DNA from: Bryum argenteum
Lineage: Eukaryota > Streptophyta > Bryopsida > Bryales > Bryaceae
Length of the DNA stretch: 64,000 nt
Assembly (NCBI GenBank): GCA_037043015.1
Contig: CM073327.1
Span: 11,266,727 to 11,330,726 of the forward strand
Direction of reading: 5' to 3'
Shown: piece by piece, positions 54,677 through 64,000 of the stretch
Layout: the number at the start of each line of letters is the position of its first letter
Position numbering within the stretch: the stretch's first letter is position 1
The notes under the pieces: model-generated
What the model saw: the letters and a program-made list of their open reading frames with translations, nothing else
Databases searched by the model: none
What the model was told of the DNA's origin: nothing
Position numbers and translations under genes: made by a program

Positions 54677-57600
54677 TAAATTTTACTTATACAACCTAGC
54701 AAAATGGTCCACCTTCCGGGTAACGTTCTACGGAGATTCTATGAAGTGTGAAAGCAAGATAAAGACCGGTTTGGCTACCGGTTTGACGCTACAACGACCA
54801 ACCCAACCTGAGTACACCGGGTCAGCAGGCTCGGTGGTTTAGACCTCTTTGTTTCCTTGACCCAAAAACCCCAGGGTGACCTATTTGGTGCTGATCCGGT
54901 TTCTCCTTTCAGCTCAAATGGTACCCCATCCGGTTAGGACCTAGTAACCAGGGGTGATTTAGTTTAACCTCCGTAAATCCTCGGAGGGATCCTTCCTATT
55001 AGTTTGGAAAAGCGCGGAATTTCGCTCTCTACCGGATGTTCCAGGTGACCGGAGTTTCACCTTTGTACATTCTATTCTCCTCACTCCTCCTGGAGTTAGT
55101 CCCTTATTACAACTGCCACTTTCCGGGTTCCATCCCAAACAGTGGGTCACACAGCTGACAATCCGGTTCTCTCCTCTTACTTAATCCAAGAAGGGGGGTT
55201 TTTACTTGCCACTCGGAGTTCAGTGAGTGGCATCCCACCACTAGACTTGTGAAGTCCCCACTAACGGATCCGGGAAGGGTTTGTCAATAACCAAGGCTGC
55301 GTACACCTCCGGGGTGGAGCTCCCTCAACCGAATATCCCGTCCGGGAGGTTGACGGTTAGAGCGGCTTTACTCGCCACCGCGACGTCTCTGCCCACTCCG
55401 GGATGATGTAGCAATTCTCACTAATCGACTAAACACGCTCTCGAGACTAGTCGGGTTCTCTCACTCGGACTTCTCCCTGACCGTACTACCCCTTCAACAC
55501 TCCTTCACCGAGTGCTAAAATGGCGACTACCGAATCAGCAAGGGACTCTCTGTGCCCACTCCAGCGTCCAGACCTTACTTACATGCACACAACCCCGGAA
55601 TCCCCAGACTCACAACAAATACAACAAGGGTACGGGTTTATGGGACGCAAGTTCAACCTTTACTCACAATTGTGGAAATCACAGAGAAGACCCGAAGTGC
55701 TCCGCAGAGCCTTCGCTAAGTACAGGGGGGTTCCGGATTTCCCGGAACCCTATCAGATCCGGAATTCCCGGGCCTCCGAGATTCCCGGGTGAGTGGCCAA
55801 AAAGGCATCTACTATTTCTAACTATTTCTAACCTAACTAATTACTAATTAATATCTTCTTCCGGCGGCGTGGGGCGGCTCGAGGGGTCTGGCGGCGGGGT
55901 ATTCCTCCTGGGAGTGCCTTTCCACTCGCGGGGAGGGGAATCTGCCTCTTTGATCGACCCGAGTGTCGATGTAAAACCTCGGGTTTTACTGTGTCCTCCG
56001 GCTCTTCCACCTGTCCCGGAGTGCCTTCAACTTCGATGGAGGGGGCACGGGTTGGACTTCCACTTCTTCTTGAGGGACCACGGGCTCCTCCTGCTGTTCC
56101 TGAGGGGCCACGAGTTCATCCTGCTGGTCCTGTTCGCCCGGATCTCCCACCTCGTTGACTTGGGCCTCCGGGTGAGGTACTACCTCCTCAACCTGCTCGG
56201 GGAGTCCTGCCCCTTCTCCCGTGATACCGTCCACCGGGTTCTCATCCGGTTGTTGAGAGGGGTTAACCTCTCCTTCCACCACCTCTTCCACCTCGGAGGG
56301 ACCGGGTAGCCCTACTTCACTCGGGATGTCACCTCCCCGAGGGGGAGTTACATCTCGATCTTCCTCCCTGTCCTCCGGAACGCCACCATCAACTGGGATT
56401 CCCTGCTCTTCCGAAACGGGCAGGGACACCTCCTCGATCTCCATGGGCACCGGCCCCTCCGTGGGCACCTCTGGGGGTGCGAGCACCTCCTCTTCCGGAA
56501 GGGCTTCCTTCATCTCCACGTGGGGGAGGGCCCCCAGCAACCTTCCCGTGAGGCTTCGGAACTCCTTGAGGCACTGGTTGATACCGGTTGCGTGCCTCCT
56601 GAGCAACTCCGGGGATTGGGGAGATTCGGCCGATCCCAATCCGGGCATCATAGAAGGCCGCCTTCGTCAAGCGCCTCGATCCGGTTGCAACACCTTCGAG
56701 GATGGAGTGCAACACCGTCTGTCGATGTTCTGCGGCTTCCGGTGCGACCTCCTGCTCTGCTGCACAATCCTCCGGGGGCTCCACCTCCGGATGTGCCTCC
56801 GTGTCCGAGGGGTCCGATATGCACCGAACTCCCACGGATGCATTCTCCTTCGGCCGGGCCTTGACACAGACTCTACCTTCTCCTCCTTAGCCGGGTCTCT
56901 CTCGCCGCATCTCCTCGGCTAACTCCGGATACCTCTCCACGTTGGGGTCCGGAAGACCTGCTCGAGTCGCGCCCGGGAGGTGAACAAATCGTTCATTCTC
57001 CCGATCTACCTCCTCCATGGCTAACCGGATGGGGTGGAGGATACCCTCATTGGTATCCGGTAGTAGGGACGGGGAGCAGGGGTGGTGTTTCCCGTCCCGG
57101 TCACAACCCCCTGTGGGACGACTCAGGGGCTGCCAACGATCTTTGGGGTGGCGGGGCTGGGTCGCTCCTGCTCCGGTAACTCCGGCCGGGAGGTGTGGTC
57201 TCTCCGGAGTGTCTTCCTCCTCCGTGATAATCGGCCTTCTCTTCACCTTGGGCTGGCTCTCCGGGATCGGTTCTTCTACCGGAGTAGGGGCCGGGTCTCG
57301 CATTAGTACGGGGTCCGGACTTGGGGCTGCTCCTCCTCGATGGCCCTCGGTTGTACTACCGGACTCGCCGACCTCTTCCTCTTCTTGGCCTTGCGCTTGG
57401 GTTGGGCACTCTCCCTCCTCAGGGGTCTCTCTCCGGTGGAGGCACCTCCGCATTGGCCCCATGCAGCCCACCTCCTCCTCGTCGGGCCTCCTGTTCTACC
57501 GGGAGGGAGTCGGACGGGAGAACGTCTCCTCCCAAAACCCGTCGTGTCCTTCCTCCTCACCCCTCGGGATGGTCTTGCCTGTCGAGGTGGGGCTTCCTCT

Positions 57601-58685
57601 TCTTCCTCTTCCTCGTCGTCTTCGTCCTGGTCGTCCTCCTCTGCGGACTGGTCTCCACCCGCCTCGGCTATCTCCTCGGCCCTCCTCTGTTGGACTCTTG
57701 TCCTCCGGATGAGGGGGACGACCTCTTCTTCTTCTTCCTCTTCCTTCTCTGCATTCGGCATGAACAGGGAGGGCATCGTCTGGTGAGCTCGGGTAGGATT
57801 CACCCGGTTGCTTCCTCCTTCTTGCGCGGCCACCCGGGGTGCTGTGCTGGGTCCGGCTTGGCTGGGTCCCACCGCCCTGGTCTGTCGAGTGGCTGGTTCC
57901 GGTGACCCCTCCAGGTCAGTGGCCTGGACTTCCTCCATCTCGTCCCCGGATTCAGAAGAGGTCGGCCCCTGCGGATCCCCGGATGGGAGATCGTGCTTCG
58001 TGCCGATGAAGATCTCCCGGTCGGTGAGGATGCCGTGCCGTTGATAGAGGTGGAAGAGGTAGGGGGCCAGGGGGCACCCCTTCTGATTTCCGATCTTCCC
58101 CACCTCCCGCTGCACCACCTCGTTGATGATGTGATGCCATCCGACCTGCATCTGCCCATCGTAAATTGCCAGGATGGCCTTCATCAGCTTCACGGTGCAG
58201 GTGGTCGGCTTATCCGGGCTGAGTATGGGAAGGAGAAACCGGAGGAGGCGCATCACCCGGGGGTCCTTGCAGTCTTCCGGTTTGAACCCGACCTTCTCTG
58301 TCGGCCCCCTGCGGAACCGGTTCCTCAACCCGTCGTCGCCCTTCTTCTTGATGTAGCCAATCGGGGAGTCCGGGAATTTGTAGGTCGCCCTCCAATGGCG
58401 AGGTCCCCAGTTATCCGTCTTCCCCCTCAGGGTATCAACCGGATACCAATACGGATATCCAGTAAGCTCAAAAATCCCCTAAGGTTAGCCGGAGGGATCC
58501 TAACACACAATTACTATCTACGAACCGGTTTAAGCCGACCGATTTTTATTTCTACTTGCTAAAATTACCATTTTACTCCTAATTAATTGCTAAAAACAAA
58601 AATATTGGAGAACAGGGTTCGACAGCTGGTGTGGAGCTGGACCTCCAGCTTGTACTCCTCCATGGACTTACGAGCCGTGGCCTGG
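54677..58685. mobile_element. Decayed LTR-retroelement-like segment with an antisense ORF, fossil
   Basis: GC-rich against its surroundings and bounded by the satellite on the left and the next LTR on the right. Clear terminal repeats were not found, so the limits are approximate. The minus strand carries a long ORF (58328-57303, 341 codons). Its N-terminal part is globular (GWHHIINEVVQREVGK, then CPLAPYLFHLYQRHG) and the rest is Glu/Arg-rich; further open stretches with Pro/Glu/Val-rich text run to 55986. The globular part resembles the 'putative plant transposon protein' domain found as an extra ORF in Tat-type gypsy elements. The copy has several breaks. Confidence 0.5.
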
Positions 58686-59456
58686 TGTTACCCGCCTCGG
58701 TGCCGCGGGTATCATTACCGAAGACCAACACCCCGGGGAAGACCAGGAATTAAACAGCCACGGGGCTCGAGGCCGAGGCAGTGACCAGAGGACCACGAGG
58801 ATCGAGAGCAGGGGCGCAGGGAGTTAAGGCGAAGAACAACAAGAATTAGGTTTTATTATAAATAGAGGAGGATTTACACAATAGCTTGATTCTCTCAGTA
58901 GTGCACGAATGTCGTGATAGCCACAACGCATGCTTGCGATTTACTGTACCCTTGGGCGTTCACAATTCAATGCAAACAGGACTCACCATTTCCCCCACTT
59001 CTAACATTGCGCTTATTCCTCTCCCCTCCTTCCCTATTTCTAAACCCCCGCATTCTACATCTTGCAATCGCCGTGGCACCGTGGAAATCCGGGTTGGGAC
59101 CGTTGTCTCGATCACGCTACGTGGTTGAAGAGACCACTCCTCGTGGAGTTTTCCCGTCGACGGACCTACACTGCAGAGGACACACACACACGCGCCGCGC
59201 CGCGGAGTCGCACGCAGAGAGAGAACCCCGCAAGGCACAATAACCCCAGGGACTCGGTAGACAGAGTACTACCCCGAGCTCACTGGATTGACTTACCCGG
59301 CCTAATCACTGAGTGATTACGGCCTCTAGTCAACGACCTACCCGGACCCGAGGCTAACTGTGATTGAAACCCCGAGCCCCCGGTTCTTACCCATCTCACG
59401 ACCCATACAGCCCGTTCCTCACACCTCGGGCACCTCCATCAAGACCCCGGCTAACA
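58686..59456 (+). repeat. Proposed 5' LTR of the Tat/Athila-like element
   Basis: Begins TGTTACCCG and ends CGGCTAACA, whose complement TGTTAGCCG differs at one base. It contains TTATTATAAATAGAGG (58852-58867), a good TATA box, and ends directly before the primer-site region. The partner LTR is outside the window, so the start is inferred from the inverted ends. Confidence 0.6.
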
Positions 59457-62400
59457 TTTTGGCGACCATCTTTGGGGATGGAGTCTTTAAAGGTAAAAAA
59501 AAAAAAAAAAAAAAAAAAAGAGAGAAAAGAAGAAGAGATCTCCGCCACGAGCCTGAAGGGAGGAAAAGATGCCCCCAAGAAGAAATGCCGCGGAAAGAGC
59601 CGTGGAAAATGTGGTTGCGGATATGGAAGAAATCGTGCAACAAGAAGACGAGACCAGAGAGTCAAGTACAATGGATGAAGCAACGGATGACGGATCTAGT
59701 TGCTCAAAACAAGGCTACGAATGCCAAACTGAAATTACTCACCTTAAGTACCGGGACATCCAAGGCAATGTAGCTCCCGAGGTCATTGCTTCCACGCCAG
59801 TGTGGAAGAACCACCAAAGCGAAGAAGGTCTCGCAACCATACCTGGAGAGAACAATGCCGCGGCGGTGTAAAGCACGTCGGGAATGCCCTCGCCGGCACC
59901 AGATGGCGTTATCCGCGCAGGGATACCTCCTGTGTCACACCACCCCGGAAGCCTTGACACCCAGGCCAAGTTACCCAAGATTCCTTACCCCGTGTTTGAC
60001 GAGTCTGGGGACCCGGATTGGCACATCCGGAGGTTTAAAGTGATAGCCTGTCTGAACGGCATTTTCCATGCCACGGATTTACAAAACATTTTTGGTACCA
60101 CGCTCCAAGGGAATCATATTAATCGGTACATTGACTTGAATCCGAACACAACAATGCCAGGTTGGGAAGATATGGAGCGTAGTTTTTTGCATAAGTTCAG
60201 AAAACTCAAAACAAGTTCGGAAGTCCTCCGAGCGTTGGGATCGATTACACAATCCACGAACGAGCCGGTGGATAAGTTTTATGATAGATTTAAACAGTTG
60301 GCCGACAAACTTAGCCAACGGCCCGAGGAGGAATACATGTGTGAATGGTTCAAAAAGGTTTACTTCCATGGATCCAAAGGGTATTGTTATCCGTGGAGTC
60401 AAAACACTACCAGACATCCTCTCCGCGGCAAATGACATCAGCCGGGAACTTATGGCGCTTAAACAAATGCAGACACCCATACTACCCTTACCCTCGGCAC
60501 GGCAAGATGCTCGGATGGCACCACCGTTATGTGAGACGTGCGGGAAGACACACCATGGGAGATGTTGGTACTCTGCCAATGCCACCCCGCCCCGAGGATC
60601 ACAAAGCGACCTAGGAACACCACGGCCTCGGTATACCCCGAGGAGGTTAACGTGGATGCATTCCAACCGGGACGTTCGACGCGTCTTTGGGAATGCGGAG
60701 GTTTGGACCATCGGCGAAGTCGGTGTCCCGTATTCAAGCGTGGACCCAAGGTCGAAACACCGCTCCCGGGGGCATCCAAACACTAACCCCACGGCCCATA
60801 GGAGAGGAGGAGTAACATTGACCGAGGTCCACGGGCGAAAACAAATGTGTCCATGATTTTAGCCGCCGTGGTGACTACCCGGTCAAAAGCAATTCCCGCC
60901 AACCACGCGTGATAGAGCACCGGAAGCCATTTCCGGAACATCATCAACGACTACATAACATGAGGACGAATCTCCGTAGGACCTGAAACCGCGCCTGGAT
61001 CAAAGGTGTGCCACGGACCGCACCTGCAAAGAAATTCTAGACACGACCAACGTCACCATCACCCTGGCAAAGCTTGTACAAATCAGCCCGGAGTTACAAC
61101 AATACTTGCAAAGGGCTGTGATAACGGAAACCAAACCCGACCCCACGTTCGTGGAAGTCAACGCCGCCACGATAGACCCCGACGCGGCAGTAATCCACGT
61201 ACAATTAGGGGGACAGACACTGACCAACGTCCTCGTTGATGGGGGGTCCGGCGTGAATGTAATGAGCAACCACGTTCGACGGGCATTAGGACTACCACAA
61301 CCCCGGAGTGCCCGGTTTATTTTACGCATGGCTAACGACGCCCCCGTCACACCCCTGGGAATTCTCACCATGGTGGGGATTACGATACACGGGGTATCAA
61401 TACCAGCAACGTTCGTAATAATCGAGATGCCTCAAAACAGCGGTTTTCCGGTAATCTTAGGAAGACCTTGGTTACGAGACATGCAGGCAATACATGACTG
61501 GACCAAAAATCAGATCCACATTCAACGCCACGGGAGAACCGTGGTTATACCCGTGGATAGTTGCATAACTCGTGCTAAGATCAGTCAGATCCGGACCTCC
61601 ACAGGGACTGATTGGCCAAAAGAATTTACAAACGAACAGGAAGCCCTAGTACTCCACGTTCACCCCAGCTTAATACCCGTGGCCGAAATTCATTTAGCTA
61701 GCTTAGTACAGGAAGAGAAACTAGATATTCCCGAACATTTCACTCAAGAGATAGCCGGGGACGTGGTGGTAAATGTTGTCCCTGCAAAAGAAGCATTGTA
61801 TCATGAGACCATCACGGGATGGACGCACGGGGCCAAGGAACGGGTGCAGCTAGTAAACCTCGGAACAACAGAGGAGCCCAAATACATCAAAATCAACACA
61901 GATGCGCCCCCAGCCATCAAGCAGGCGGCCATCGCCCTGTTCCACGAGTACAAAGACATATTCGCCTGGAACCACGAGGACCTGAAGGGTATTCCCAATG
62001 CCCTGGCTGAACATACCATCGACCTCGTCCCCGGAGCAACCCCAGTACAGCAAAGGCGATACAGAATGAACCCAAACTACGCCGCTCGGGTCAAAGCGGA
62101 ATTGGACAAACTTCTCCACGCCAAGTTCATTTCCCCCGTGGATGCAGCACCTTGGCTCTCTCCCATGGTTATTATTCCCAAGAAAAACGGCACGTTGCGT
62201 ATCTGCGTGGATTTCCGAAAACTCAACGCAGCAACAAAAAAGGATCACTACCCATTACCATACATGGAGGAGATCATCGATGAGGTTGCCGGACATGAGA
62301 TGTACTCGTTCCTCGGTTGCTTCTCGGGATATTACCAAGTAGCCATGGTTGAGCAGGATAAAGGAAAGACAGCTTTTTCCACGGAATGGGGGCCGTACCA

Positions 62401-64000
62401 ATTTGAACGAATGCCATTTGGGGCCAAAAACGCATCCATGACATTCCAACACGTCATGGAATTAATTTTCAGACCGTACCTCAAACAATTTTTCAGAATC
62501 TACCTGGACGATGGAACCGTCTACGGCAAAATGAAGGACCACGTCTCACACCTCAGGCAAATTTTCCACGCCTGCAGAACCAACGGGGTGAGTCTCAACG
62601 CTGACAAGTGCATGTTCCTGCATTTCGCCGGGGTCATCTTGGGTTACATCGTTTGCAAGCACGGCAAACTCCCTGACCCCGAGAAAATCAAGGATATCCT
62701 GGACATGACACCACCACTAAATCAAAAGGGTGTACAACGGCTCCTGGGCTTAGCACAGTTCAACCGAATCTACATCGAAAAATTGGCACACATCACCGCA
62801 CCAATCACCGCACTGAACCATGCCAAGTATACGTACCCCCGGGACTGGACGCCGGAGGCCCAAGCAGCCCTGGAGAAGATAAAAAATGCCTATTCAAACG
62901 CACCCATTCTCATTGCTCCAGACTGGTCTAAACCGTTCCACGTCCACACCGATGCATCTAACATTGCCGTGGGGGTGATGTTAGCACAGAAAATAAATGG
63001 CAAGCACGATCAACCCGTGGCATACGCTAGCCGACTACTCAACCAAGCCGAGCGAAATTACTCCACCACGGAACGTGAGGCCCTGCAATGATTTACTGTT
63101 GTTAAAAATTTAGACATTACCTCCTCGGGAAGAAATTTAGTTTCATGGTCGACCACCACAGCTTGTCCTACCTCGTAAATCAAACCTTGGTCACGGGGAG
63201 GGTAGCCCGGTGGATCATGATACTACTCGAATACGACTTCGAAGTGGTCTACGTCCCTGGGAAGAGGCACATCATGACCAGGGATACCAACACTGCCGCG
63301 GAAGGAATCGATGATTCTTTCAATGAGGCATATGTGCAGGCTACCCAAATAGCCACGGACACCGAGGAACACAAGGCAGATTGGAGGGCCGATATCATAC
63401 GATACCTCACCACGGGCCACACCCCCGTAGGCATAACCGGGACCCGCAAGATTAGCTTCGTACAAACAACACTGCCCTACACCGTGGTCCAAGCAAAGCT
63501 GTACAAACGAGGACCGGATCAGGAAATCCGGTTGTGCGTACCCGCTCACCAGCAGCAGCAGATCATAGCGCACCTCCACGATGGACCCGCGGGAGGTCAC
63601 CAAGGCCCCGACACCACGGTAAAAAGATCCTCTCCGCAAAAACCGTGGCCGACATTGCACAAGGACGTCATTACCTATGTCAAGAACTGCCACGCCTGCC
63701 AAATATCCACGACAAACTTTCAGCACCAAGGTCGAGTACCCATGAAGGCCATACCACCATTGGGACCATTCCAAAGGTGGGGATTAGACTTCGTAGGTCC
63801 GATAAAACCAGCCACACGCCAAGGGTACAAGTATATCCTCGTGGCCACGGACTATACCACGAAATGGGTCGAGGCCAAACCATTGCGCACTAACACCGCA
63901 GTTGTCACGGCCTCGTTTATCTACAAAAATATAATCACGAGGTTTGGATGCCCCCTGGAAATAGTATCAGATCAGGGTACCCATTTTGTGAATACCGTCA
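58686..64000 (+). mobile_element. Ty3/gypsy Tat/Athila-like element, runs off the window, fossil
   Basis: A 5' LTR (58686-59456) is followed by a primer-site region (TTTTGGCGACC...) similar in position and text to the TTGGCGCC sites of plant Tat/Athila elements, an A-rich leader, gag and pol. Gag starts at ATG 59569 and has a Retrotrans_gag core around 59980-60350. Pol has protease (LVDGGSGVNVMS at about 61235), RT with the YLDD active site near 62500, RNase H near 62940-63085, and integrase with the zinc-binding H/C region near 63560-63705 and a core starting WGLDFVGPI near 63780. The order PR-RT-RH-INT is Ty3/gypsy. A handful of breaks occur, mostly in gag and after RNase H. The 3' part lies beyond the window. 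Confidence 0.88.

Noticed and set aside
55869-57905. Plus-strand ORFs rich in Ser, Leu and Pro
   Set aside because: They are complementary to the Glu/Pro-rich minus-strand ORF of the LTR-type segment and have shadow composition.
60079-60792. Minus-strand ORF of 237 codons
   Set aside because: It lies opposite the gag region of the Tat/Athila-like element and resembles no protein.

Overview
The window looks like nuclear DNA of a land plant or close streptophyte alga. The evidence is a cluster of plant-type pectin methylesterase (PME) genes with a GT-AG intron, TTTAGGG-type telomere-like repeats, and a plant-type set of transposons (CACTA, hAT, Mutator and Harbinger-like MITEs, Ty3/gypsy elements). 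A chromovirus whose reverse transcriptase resembles fungal, moss and lycophyte relatives hints at a non-flowering lineage, but the species cannot be fixed from this sequence. Unique DNA is AT-rich; real coding sequence and some element promoters are GC-rich.

Left third (1-22 kb): three closely related PME genes stand among AT-rich spacer and small transposons. PME1 (9443-10683, +) has one 170-bp intron. PME2 (12670-13752, -) and PME3 (19505-20587, +) are intronless and almost identical to each other, but only between start and stop codons. PME2 is broken by an early stop. All three have a TATA box about 165 bp before the ATG. The left edge resembles PME1's 3' flank, suggesting another copy just outside the window. 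Small elements include a CACTA element (329-1834), a Mutator-like MITE with a perfect 9-bp target duplication (18503-18718) and several foldback elements.

Middle (22-33 kb): an unidentified, decayed minus-strand coding region is split by a 5.4-kb chromovirus (25224-30589, TTGTA target duplication). The chromovirus LTR carries an 11-nt sequence complementary to its own primer site, which suggests Tf1/sushi-type self-priming.

The main discovery is an 18,015-bp hAT transposon (34658-52672). It has 11-bp terminal inverted repeats CAGGGATGTCA and a perfect 8-bp target duplication CTTTTGAA, and it sits in a telomere-like satellite array. Besides a decayed transposase (DUF659-type, minus strand) it carries a protein-kinase-like gene, an intact 405-codon gene for a Cys-motif, Gly/Tyr/Ser/Asn-rich protein, and a short remnant gene. 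Each gene start lies next to a similar GC-rich block of CGGTCGGCC-like repeats with a TATA-like box at its edge. The transposase was later hit by a CACTA element (45583-46822, GTA duplication) and an LTR-derived segment (46989-50392, GACCC duplication). Without these the element would be about 13.4 kb.

Right end (52.7-64 kb): the rest of the satellite array, a second AT-rich satellite (about 107-bp unit), a decayed LTR-type segment with an antisense ORF related to one in the 47-50 kb insertion, and a Ty3/gypsy Tat/Athila-like element on the plus strand that runs off the window.
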